From the NCBI GenBank assembly GCA_037367355.1, contig CM074696.1, positions 3,410,001-3,474,000 on the forward strand: a DNA stretch of 64,000 bases, written 5' to 3'. The translations under genes were made by a program, and so were the position numbers. Shown one piece after another: positions 1-8,889 of the stretch (position 1 is its first letter; every line of letters begins with the position of its first letter). The notes beneath the pieces were generated by a model. That model saw nothing but the letters and a program-made list of their open reading frames with translations. It searched no databases and had not been told where the DNA came from. Source of the DNA: Neoscytalidium dimidiatum. Taxonomy: Eukaryota > Ascomycota > Dothideomycetes > Botryosphaeriales > Botryosphaeriaceae.

Positions 1-46
1 GCTGTCGGAGATCCCGTGTCTATATCGGGTCTTCAAGCTTTGATGA

Positions 47-247
47 TGGAAGAGTAACTTTGAGTTCTTGTGCAGAGACCTTTATGAGTTGTATATATAC
101 TTGTCAGATGAGCAGTCCGTGTATATTTATCAGAACGAGCTTCACGATGAAACCTATTTAATTAAGGACAAAGAGGCAGCGGTGTTCTTAGAATAAATGG
201 TTAAGAGGTATGAGTCACTTGAGTTGCGCAAAAGCCAACTACTCAAG
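47..247 (+). other. Unassigned coding-like stretch at the left edge
   Basis: Reading in the frame of position 47, two adjacent open stretches (47-193 and 197-247) are separated by one TAA at 194-196. They are preceded by two TGA codons at 41-46 and followed by TGA at 248. The translation has a charged, helix-like composition (for example DLYELYIYLSDEQSVYIYQ) that looks more protein-like than the surrounding AT-rich DNA. There is no convincing start codon and I do not recognise the family. It may be a decayed exon or chance. Confidence 0.2.
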
Positions 248-379
248 TGATGTAACTATGTTCAATTTGCATTCCACACATACCAGAGCTCTTCCAGCCA
301 TAATTCTGGAGATCGGCGGTGGACCCATCTCATACTTGAGAGTTGAAAAGAGATACAACATATATAGAAGCTTCTCAGC

Positions 380-1100
380 TTAAAGCTCGCTTTGTTCCCC
401 TCGCTTCTTCAACTCCCTCAACTCGAGAATCGCCTGCTGCGCCGCAATGGCATCCCTTGTTCCAGCGCACCATCAATCGCCGCACGCAATCCATGCGCCT
501 AGTCCGCCGATGCGAAAAGCACATTTCCATGCCCACTCTGCAGCTCTTCCTGGCACTTCATCATGTACCCCGGCCGCCACCAGGTCGGGCCACCATTCAC
601 ATACGGGTTCGTCGACCAGTTATGAAAGATCTACTCTCAATCGTCAGTCCCTCCACACATCAGCATTACTGAAAGCAAAAATTAACCCGTACCATCCCCT
701 CCACATCCATACCGTACAGCCTCTTCAGCGCCTTGGCCGCCTTCTCCGGGTCGCGTTTCGGCTCGAAGGAGTCCGGCTCGTCCTTTCCAAATGCCACCAC
801 GTGTGCGTTCCCATTCGGCAAGACGCCGTCGCCGTACCCGTACATCAACAAGCCCGGGTACCGCATGTCATTCCAATGCAAAAATTCGGGATGCTCCACA
901 TCGGCATGGATCTTCCTCTTTCTCTGGGTCGCCCGTCGTGGCCAGCGTGCGGTCCATGCCATAGTGCACCATTTCGCGGAACAGGTACTGCATGTGGTGC
1001 GTCAGCCAGGTGCCGTCTATCTCGTAGATGAAGCCTGTGGCGTCGAACTCGTTGGTTGTGCGCGCGGGGAGGCGGAGGGTAATAATGACGGAGAAGAATG
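380..1100 (-). pseudogene. Decayed flavin-containing amine oxidase
   Basis: Minus-strand remnants of a fungal FAD amine oxidase, a family that oxidatively deaminates amines. The upstream piece (about 1095-915) encodes ATGFIYEIDGTWLTHHMQYL and then drops out of frame. The next piece (about 915-668) encodes RYPGLLMYGYGDGVLPNGNA. An apparent intron (about 664-610) leads to the C-terminal block with FHNWSTNPYVNGGPTWWRPG. A TAG at 499-501 replaces the Trp expected in the motif SADWAHG. A one-base loss near 449-457 shifts the last 25 codons, which end at TAA 380-382. The FAD-binding N-terminus is absent, and the central part appears deleted between the first two pieces. Family assignment rests on recognised sequence; the deletion size is inferred. 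Confidence 0.72.
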
Positions 1101-1524
1101 AGGCAGTCTCATCATCTTTAGAAACGCACTGTACTTCCGCGTTGACTGCAGAGATTGCAGCAGTTGTGAGTCTGGACGGAGATTGGACAATTGAAAATGA
1201 AGGAAAGGATAGTAGGAAGTCCGCAGGAGGTTAGGCTAGCCCGCTGTCATGCCATTTCGGGTAAAAGACACCAGATCCCCACAGCCAAGCTTGCCATAAC
1301 GGGTAATACTCACCACCATTTCCTATTGGGGAAGAAGCTTCAATCCGGCAAAAGCTCACACGCGGGGTTGGCAGCAGAGCCCGCGCTTGGCATGGAAAAA
1401 ATGCGGCGATGGTTACATGCCGCCGCGCGAGGTTGGAATGGCGTAACCCTCACTGTTGCCTGAGAAGTTGTCCGTCATTTCCGCAACTCTTTTCGAACCA
1501 CGACACTCGTCCGCATAAGCACAC
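1101..1524. other. Intergenic, no gene seen
   Basis: No open frame with recognisable protein similarity on either strand. It lies between the amine-oxidase remnant and an SDR N-terminal remnant on the opposite strand. Confidence 0.5.
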
Positions 1525-1690
1525 ATGCCAGATTTCAAAGGTCTCGATCTCTCGGGAAAAGTGGCGATAGTCACGGAAGCATCCCGGTAGGGGCGTTCAC
1601 CATTCCAGCACCGTCGAACGAGCGATACGTAATCATCTCCGCGCAGTGGCATCGGCGCCGGCATTGCCGTACTTCTCCATGGGCATCTGA
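1525..1690 (+). pseudogene. N-terminal fragment of a short-chain dehydrogenase/reductase
   Basis: ATG at 1525 begins MPDFKGLDLSGKVAIVTEAS. Removing a 60-bp GT-AG intron (1587-1646) continues it as RGIGAGIAVLL, which is the start of a classical SDR Rossmann fold. The invariant glycine-rich motif TGxxxGIG reads TEASRGIG, so the first Gly is Glu. After about 1680 the reading loses similarity and hits TAG, with no YxxxK active-site segment downstream. A possible later scrap reads GARV near 1737. I call it a fragment. An unrecognised second intron could extend it slightly, but the Gly-to-Glu change alone would damage cofactor binding. Confidence 0.5.
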
Positions 1691-2236
1691 AAAGCATCAA
1701 GATGATGAATAATTAGAAATCCTTTTTGCGGAAAAGGAGCTAGGGTGCGAAAAGGGCAGGCGCATCAAGGCGTACGTCACCCAATTAATGTCACCGCGTA
1801 CTTCACCGTTGACACCGTGATCGCTGCAGAGCCTGATGGAGGCCACATGAGGGCACCGGCAGCGGCATGCCGGAAGCGCTAAAGGGGCCCCTGGCCCCGG
1901 GCGGAACGGAGAAATTGTCGCCGCGGGATGGAGATCTGGATCTTACCGACGAATAGCTGCGCTTCCGTTTGCCGTGCATCAACTGACCCCACCCGTCTGT
2001 GACTCTTGTCGGGACAAGTCGACTTTTGTAGCTTCCTGTATAACGCCCCAGCTCTGCCCAGAAATATCTCTCTTCTTCCCAGAGGAGTTCAACGACAAGT
2101 CATCTGCCAAACAAGGTCGGATCTGGAAGGGGAAATACAGACCATGCCGCCGGTCAAACCTCGAGAGTTCAAGTTCGTCGATGGCTGGACTCGCAAGCGG
2201 CGCAGACGCACGGCATAACCGCATGTTTCGGGCACC
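1691..2236. other. Intergenic, no convincing gene
   Basis: Contains short overlapping frames on both strands. A small basic frame at 2142-2218 ends in RKRRRRTA but has no recognised domain. Nothing further can be supported. Confidence 0.4.
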
Positions 2237-2774
2237 ATGACAGCGCTCAGCATGCCTGAAGCTGCCATCTCCAGCTTCCCAGTTTCTCCGCATAATGTCG
2301 CCAGACAGAGTCTTGGCGCCGACAAGCAGCAGCACTACCACCACCACCAGGAGCTGCAGCAGCAACAGGCACCCACTGTGCATCAAGCGCCCAACGTAGC
2401 TTCCTTACCTGCGAACTTACCACAGCCGGGAGAGGCCATCGAAGACTGTGCGATCGATCCGCGGTTGCTTATGGCGCACGAGTTGAGTGAGTTGCTGAAT
2501 TGGCACTCCGATATTGGACCCAGTCCCTTTCCTGTCCGAGACCAAAGCCCGTGATGAGGAGACGCACTCGAAATTCCACACTTCGCCTCAAGTCGGTCCC
2601 ACACAGGACACACTGGATACCGAACCTGGCCCTTCTGGACAGCAGGCTTCGCCTTCAGAGACCGGATCACCTGATATCGCCTGTAGCGGAAAACCACCCG
2701 GTCCTTTTGATACTGCAGCTCCAGAGGAGTGTAAGCTACTGACCATAGCTATCATGTGTACGGTAATGAGATAA
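2237..2774 (+). pseudogene. Gln/His-rich hypothetical, probably frameshifted
   Basis: An ATG at 2237 opens a 105-codon frame with a His/Gln run (HYHHHQELQQQQ) and a segment IDPRLLMAHELSELL. The composition resembles disordered regions of fungal transcription regulators. It ends at a stop near 2554. The neighbouring frame starting about 2514-2530 continues with similar Ser/Pro/Glu-rich composition to 2774, so the two look like one protein broken by a single-base shift around 2528. No Zn2Cys6, bZIP or other DNA-binding motif is visible. No family is recognised. It could be a real small gene with an unseen intron. Confidence 0.28.
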
Positions 2775-3502
2775 CCCTTTGATGAGAGAAAGCAGCGAGG
2801 GACGCTTGGAGGGAAGAGGAAATTTGGAGGATTCTCCGAAGTTTACCGGGCCGCATAAACACCGGAAGGAGCTACCGAAGGGAGATGGAAATTTCCCATT
2901 TAATACGGCCGCACATCTCAGTCACGCTGCCAGCCTATACAAGTATCAGTGTAAACGCGCAATATTGCAGACTAATCAGTCCCCCACCCCAGAGCGTTAG
3001 CGATGTTAACTACACATGTTTTCTGAGAAGACACACTACGTAGGATTACTTCAAGCACATCTCGAGGCACTTTACTACTATACATTGATTTTACCATCAA
3101 GAACAAGTGGTATAGAATGCAATTTCCAAGCCATAATAACCTCTCCTGTAAGAGACTAGTTGATATGCGGATGCTGAACGAGCTCTCTTTCCCCCAGTGA
3201 TGGAGAAACTCCTTAAATAAGTTGAAACGGCCACGAACGACATCGAGAATAGACTACAGGCAGCTTCATAGCGTAGATTTCTCTGATTCTATGCCTATAC
3301 CGAGGTTCAGGTATTATCCACACGGGAACAGAGCCAATTCCTTCCGCATTATGTGGAGGCACCGGAAATTCCGCTTTAGAGCCCGAGCAAGATGCTGTAA
3401 GCACCTGTTCGTGGACTAACCGATAAATGGCGAGGGGATTCCTTTCACTCTTTTCTTTCCTCCCACTAACTTATTCTATTCCGCAATCTCGTAATCTAGA
3501 CA
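2775..3502. other. Intergenic, upstream of P450
   Basis: AT-richer DNA with only short shadow frames. It presumably holds the promoter of the P450 starting at 3503; the immediate upstream 80 bases are pyrimidine-rich. Confidence 0.5.
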
Positions 3503-5371
3503 ATGGTGTCTATGAATCTATTGACAGCCGTACCGCCGTCCGTGCTGGCAACATATTTGGCCGCGGCGCTTGCGGCCGTCATTCTTCTGAGATCCATATT
3601 CCGCGCTTCATTTACACCTCTTCGGTCCGTTCCCGGCCCACTGTTAGCAAGATTCACGCGTCTCTGGTATCTATACAGAGTGTGGAAGGGCGATTTCGAG
3701 AAAGTGAATATTGAGCTCCACCGGAAATACGGTACCTTTGCTGATGCCCCACGACCCCGCATCCCCACATCGCTGCCAACCACCAAGCGCTTTTCGCAAA
3801 ACTGAAGCTGTGACACAGGTCCTATCGTGCGCGTCACGCCATACGAATACTCGATCGATGATCCCACGGCCATCCGGCCGATATACGGCCATGGAACGCA
3901 TTTCGTCAAGGGCCATTGGTACATCGGCAGCAGCAGCCCGGACTTCCACACCGAAGACATGTTTTCAGGTCGAGATCCGAAACTGCACGCCACAAACAGG
4001 CGCAAATTCTCGAGCCTGTACTCCATGTCGGCGTTGCTGAAGATGGAAACGCCGGTGGACGAGTGCATCGAGATCTTCGAGCGGAGACTGAGAGAGCAGG
4101 CTAGGTAAGCCAATCCCAACGCTGGAAGCGCGAATGCTGAGCAGCCTCGCAGGTCCGGCCGGGAAATGGATCTCCAGTGGTGGATGCAGTGCTACGCTTT
4201 CGACGTCATCGCCGCCATCTCCGTCGCGAAACGCTTCGGCTTACTCGACGCCATGACGGACCCGCTCCAGCTGATCAAAACCACCGACGGCTGGCTCGAC
4301 TACCTCACCCATGTAGGCATCTACTCCGAGTTCCACAAGCCGCTGTTCTACCTCGCGAAGTACCTCGGCCTGCAAGGGTCCGTCCGGGCCATGGACTTCG
4401 CCGTCGAGCAGGTCCGCCAGCGGCTGGAGGATCAAAAGGACCCGGAGAAGAGGGTCGAGGGGCAGGACTTCCTGGCGCAGCTGCTGCGGCTGCATGAGGA
4501 GGAGCCGCGGAGCATCGGCCTGCCGGATGTTTTCGGTGTGGTTTGGGGCAATGTCGTGGCCGGGAGCGACACCACGAGCGTCACGCTTTCGAGCATCTTC
4601 TGGAATATTTTTAAGCATCCCCGCGTTTTGGAGAAGGTTTGCTTCCTCTCCTCCTTCCCCATATCCTTCTCCGCCGTCTCGTGCATTATTATCTGGTGGT
4701 GGCGCGGATTTAACGCCATGGATTTGATTTAGTTGCGCGCAGAGGTCGACGCCAAGTACGCCGCCGGCGAACTGTCGGACCCGGTCACTTTTGCTGAAGC
4801 GCAGAAGTTGCCGTACCTGCAAGCAGTGCTGCATGAGGGCCTCCGCATGCACCCCGCCACTGGCCTTCCACTGTGGAGGGTTGTTCCGAAAGGCGGTACC
4901 GAGCTGGCGGGCAGATTTTTCCCCGAAGGCGTACGTACAGTATTCGAACCGTTCCCCGGGATATCTGATCTGCGACTAACGATAAGCGCTGCTCAGACTA
5001 CGGTCGGAATCAACCCCTGGGTTGCACATGCTAATGAGCAGGTCTTCGGACCCGACGCGAATGAGTACAGACCGGAACGGTGGCTCGAGAGCAATGAGAA
5101 GCGCCAGGAAATGGACCGATATTTCCTATCTGTGAGTATTAGAGCGGATCCAAAGTTTGTGGATACTGATGGATTCGTATGGCAGTTTGGTCACGGCTCG
5201 AGAACCTGCATTGGCAAAAACATCAGTTTGATGGAGATTTCGAAATTGGTTCCAACATTGGTGCGGAAGTTTGATTTTCATTTGCAGCCAGGCACAGAAG
5301 TACAATGTTGCAATCGGTGGTTTGTAAAGCAGAGGAACCTGAAGCTTACGGTCACTGAAAGGATAAATTAG
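3503..5371 (+). CDS. Cytochrome P450 monooxygenase (pisatin-demethylase-like group)
   Basis: Six exons (3503-3731, 3819-4104, 4153-4636, 4733-4930, 4997-5131, 5186-5371) join to 505 residues, a normal fungal P450 length. It begins with an N-terminal ER membrane anchor (about residues 5-30), followed by the proline-rich hinge VPGPLLARF. The I-helix oxygen-binding motif is AGSDTT, the K-helix ExxR is EGLR, the PERF-like motif is YRPERW, and the haem-binding loop FGHGSRTCIG carries the axial Cys. All catalytic signatures are intact, unlike most neighbours. Introns 4 (66 bp) and 5 (54 bp) are multiples of three without in-frame stops, so retention would give a plausible but wrong protein with an insertion just before the haem loop. 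Substrate is unknown; the surrounding oxidoreductase remnants suggest secondary or detoxification metabolism (inference). Confidence 0.92.
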
Positions 5372-5851
5372 TCTTCTATTTAAACAGACTGCGTTTTTGA
5401 TCCAGCCTTTGTTGATTGTTACAAGTACTCGTCACATCCTCGGGATGCAGCCAGAAAACCTTTCCGCTGAAATCTCAGTCATCCTGTCCGTTATTGCAAT
5501 CCAAATTCTATAGTAAGAATCAACTTTAGGTCTCTTTTCTACCTCCTAAAGAGGTTGATCAAGGGTGCTTGTGCCCTATGACCGTGTTCGGAGCCGAGTT
5601 CCGATTTCTCAAAAAGGCAAACGGTATGCCGTGTCTACACAATTTCGTTCGGTTGGTGGATGACGACGAGGCAGCTATTTTCAACCCGCTCGTTCACCGA
5701 TGTAGTTGTATGTATAGATATATGGACCCGAAGCAGGATTAGATGAACGATTATCATTGTCAGTTGTGGCAAGAGCCTACCAAGGCACAGATAAAGCACA
5801 GATTCAGTTCACGAAGCATCTTTGGAGACCAATAGTCGGACTCATTGCATC
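5372..5851. other. Intergenic, no gene seen
   Basis: Region between the P450 stop and the first recognisable codons of the PhyH remnant. No recognised coding or RNA signal. Confidence 0.5.
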
Positions 5852-7001
5852 ATGGGTTCACCAGGATCACCTACCACTACCGCTGAGACACACTTCTTGT
5901 AAAAAGCCGGGAGTCCCTGTCGCCAGTCAAGCCATTCCCGGCCGACGCGCCGGCGTCCTAATCGGTCGCGGCGATGAAGCTCTCAGGCGGCTGCATCATC
6001 AAGAAAGCCGTAGACAGCGCCGTCTTGGCGTAGACCGAGCGAAACTGCGGGCGCATATCGAGGCGGAGGTGACGGTGGAGGAGGACTTCTTCCGCAAGGA
6101 GGCACGGCGCATCGAGGCGATGATCGCCAAGAGCCCCGTCGCGGCCGAGAAGGTCGTCAACCACGCCGCCTATCAGGCTGCCTGCGACGCTTTCCTGACC
6201 ACGCGCAACTGGTACTGGGACGGCGGCAAAAAAGGTCGACACCGTCTCCGAGCCCCAGCTCAACAACTCCATCTGCTTCTCCATCGGCCCCGGTGCCTGG
6301 ATGCAGCCCCCTGCACAGTGACAGCTGGTGCCATCGGGTTTACGAGTCCGATGTCGACGTGTATCCCGAGGCCAGCCGCGAGGTGGGCATCGGCTGGTTC
6401 GTGGCCGGAAAGCGGGCCACGGACAGGAACGGCGCGACTCGCTTCATTCCCGGCAGCCCCTTTTGGTCCATGAAAGGCCTCCGTAGGTGAAGCTGTTTGT
6501 TTATGCGGGGATGAAGCCTGGGGTAAGTATCAGCAAGCCGTGATAGGCAGGGTGAGGTTTTAGCGAAGAAGAAGGACTGACACCTTTTCGGCAGGATGGC
6601 TTCATGATGCTCGGTTCGTGCTACTACACCGGATCTGCCAACAAGACTGAGGGTGAGGAGCGGCCTTTTTTGAGGTAAGTTTCCATCTGAATGATGTTTA
6701 TGGCTGATCATCACTTGAGTGTCTTAGCTGCTTCATGACAAGAGGATACCTCTGACAGGAGGAGAACCAGTATCTTACTTTCTCAAGGGATATTGTCAAG
6801 AAGATACGCATTCATATTCAGCAACTTGTAAGGTACAAGCTTAGCCAGCCTTAGTGCGGATGGGTGAACAACGATGATCCACATGTCATCCTTCATCCTT
6901 TCTTGAAGTTTGCGACGATTCACTACAAGGGCAAGAGAGAGAAAGAGACATATACACAGGGGATCTCGGGATGTTTTGTTTATGAGGATGTCATAAGCTA
7001 G
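5852..7001 (+). pseudogene. Decayed phytanoyl-CoA dioxygenase (PhyH) family gene
   Basis: The pieces read in order as a fungal Fe(II)/2-oxoglutarate PhyH-type oxygenase: MKLSGGCIIKKAV (5974), then FFRKEARRIEAMIAKSPVAA, WYWDGG, VSEPQLNNSICFSIGPGAW, a motif where the metal-binding HxD is expected but reads LHSDSWCHR, GWFVAGKRATDRNGATRFIPGS, GFMMLGSCYYTGSANKTEGEE, and a C-terminal GWVNNDDPH. Two introns with good splice sites remain (about 6522-6594 and 6675-6727). Lesions include stops near 5960 and 6030 (VLA then TAG), a frame change before RAKLRAHIE, a shift at the A6 run near 6229, another at about 6315, and TGA in GYL-stop-QEEN near 6753. The many independent lesions make an assembly artefact unlikely. 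PhyH enzymes occur in fungal secondary-metabolite clusters (family knowledge). Confidence 0.82.
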
Positions 7002-7542
7002 TATCAAAGAGCTCAGTCACATCTACATAAGCTGTAAATAGTATGGATTTTCAGTCAAGTGCAGCATATCGAACTCATTTAGCCAGCTATTCAGCCATTT
7101 TCAAAAATGCTTTTTTTTTTTTAAAAAAAAAAATATGTATGTACAGTATAGTAAGCTACGTTCACTCTCCACACGGAACGAGGAAGAAATGGCTGTACTA
7201 ATGCGGATGATTGTCGGAGAATTGTTTGTCTCCGCTCGTGCCAGGTCTAGTGCCCCTTTTCTTCTTCTGACGATGATGCTTTCTTACCTGAAAGGCAGGT
7301 CCTGCGGAAAAAAAGGCGACACCAGCCCACTGCGCTGCGTGGTGTCTCCACTCAGTATTCCGAACAATACTCGATGGATATTTTGCTTAATGAGTACATT
7401 AAGAACAGATCACAGAAGCCGAGCGAATTCAGCCCCGACACTTTGGTGAGAAATGTGGAATATATTGGAGTGGCAGGAGTCCCCGTAAATTTCCAATTCT
7501 CCTTCGCAACTCAGGATCTGACGGGGCCAGTCTTATTCAAAT
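7002..7542. other. Intergenic, AT-rich
   Basis: Contains the T12A11 palindrome at 7111-7133 and no recognised gene. A frame at 7374-7646 overlaps the start of the next remnant in another phase and I do not support it as a gene. Confidence 0.5.
7111..7133. repeat. Perfect T12A11 homopolymer palindrome
   Basis: Twelve T residues are followed directly by eleven A residues, a self-complementary AT tract able to form a hairpin or cruciform. It sits in the spacer between two pseudogenes. Confidence 0.8.
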
Positions 7543-8072
7543 ATGGCGGTAACTTTGAAAGATCTGGAACAAGTCCGGAAGGCCTGGAGACTGGAGCATG
7601 TTCCGTGGTGAGAGCAGAACAAGTGGATGCTTTGGGGCATCTGTAAGTCAATCCGCGTGCAAAAAGTACACCTACCCCACCCAACCCATCCCCTTATCGT
7701 GTTTTGCAGCTATGATGTATTCGTCCCGGGGCTGGAAAACGCGCGTTTCAAAGCCCGCGCTTGGGCGTATCGCTACAATAACTATTTTCTACCAATAACC
7801 AACGCAAGATTTGAAACTCTGCAGAATACGCGGCTTGCCATGTTACACGAAATTATCAGCCGAATGCACGATTGCCGCTAGATTTGTGGTCACCAAGGAT
7901 ATTGCAGCTTGGAGCGTTGCAGTCTGTTGAACAAAAAGCGGTGCTTAAGTTATCCTTGCGTGCATTATATTGCAACACAGTCGGTTCGCCGGCCAAAGTT
8001 GTGAAACATCTCGCGCCGTTTCCAAAGACCGAGGAAGGCCCTGTCCCCGCAACTCCGAAGGGGTTACTTTGA
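7543..8072 (+). pseudogene. Decayed maltose/galactoside O-acetyltransferase (NodL-LacA type)
   Basis: ATG at 7543 gives MAVTLKDLEQVRKAWRLEHV, then a TGA at 7609-7611 where the intact paralogue at 13768 has Cys (motif PWCE). After WMLWGI a GT-AG intron (7642 to about 7709) leads to YDVFVPGLENARFKARAWAY and on to RMHDC near 7878. From there the sequence jumps directly to VVTKDIAAWSVA (about 7886-7921), so roughly 110 residues of the left-handed beta-helix core are missing. The C-terminal SPAKVVKHLAPFP follows after a short insertion. The paralogue at 13768-14643 shows what has been lost. Sequence divergence indicates an old duplication, not a recent copy. Confidence 0.82.
7920..7982 (+). mobile_element. 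Possible 53-bp micro-insertion with terminal inverted repeats
   Basis: Within the acetyltransferase remnant, the codons for A-V-G-S-P are interrupted. CAGTC occurs at 7920-7924 and again at 7978-7982, consistent with a 5-bp target duplication. The 53 bases between (7925-7977) start with TGTTG and end with CAACA. Removing the insert and one CAGTC restores VAVGSPAKV. A GT-AG intron cannot explain it, because the only in-frame restoration ends in CA. It could equally be a filler-DNA repair scar. Confidence 0.35.
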
Positions 8073-8889
8073 GGGGTAGAACTATTTAGCATTAACGTGT
8101 CGGAATGGCCTTGTCGTTTGTGAAACAAGTAACCAAGAAGAAAAATGCAAAAAAAAAAAAAAATGAAGCAAGATCCACATAAGCACTTTCTGATATTAAC
8201 TCTTCTAGAGTAAAGCAATGGAACTCCGAAAGCGCAAACTCCGAATGGGTCCGTCAAGAGAAAGAAAAGAAGTGCGGACAAAAATATTCACGGTCGCCCT
8301 GAACTAGCTTTAGAGATCTAATCCTTGCCCGTCATAAAGAATAATGCTTTTGTGGGGAAGCAGACTTCAAAGTGAGTCACCCTCCGGGCCGTGTGGTGTG
8401 CAGCGGGCCAAGTTGTGGGCAGCGGGCCAAGTGGTGGCCGAATGGCCCGCTCGGGACACTGCTGGTGACAGCCGTTATCGGGCACACGGTGATACAAAAC
8501 GGATGACCAAACCCGCATTTAGGCCACGATAGGTCAAGGCGGTTGAGATTATTGCTTCTTTTGTTCTAGCTTGCGCTTTCTATTGCGGCATGGGAAAGGC
8601 GGTCCGCATTAGCGGTCGGCTGCGTTGCTTCGTTAGGCAAAACCCAGCGCTTACGCTTCTCCTTCCGTATGCGGTGGCACGTTGCCCCTCTCAAAGCCAA
8701 TCCCTTCACAAGACTTTCGACGCAACATGAGAGAATCACGTGTCAAACCAGCCTTGAGGGGTAATCTGAAATTGACGCCATCGTTCTACAAAAGCTTGGG
8801 GCCGACCTCGTGCAGCATGACCGTTAGCCAACCGTCTCTCCATCCTCGAGCGAGCTCGAAAAGCAGTTCTCCTGGTCAGGACGAGGAAC
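8073..8889. other. Intergenic, upstream of alpha-arrestin
   Basis: Holds an A15 tract (8149-8163) and a short imperfect direct repeat of about 17 bp with core AGCGGGCCAAG near 8402-8435. No recognised gene. It presumably includes the arrestin promoter. Confidence 0.5.

Noticed and set aside
1..16. 16-bp sequence repeated exactly at 11107-11122
   Set aside because: One exact 16-mer pair is about what chance predicts in 64 kb, and similarity does not extend on either side.
7374..7646. 90-codon frame overlapping the acetyltransferase remnant
   Set aside because: Reads a different phase from the recognisable NodL-type codons and has no similarity of its own.
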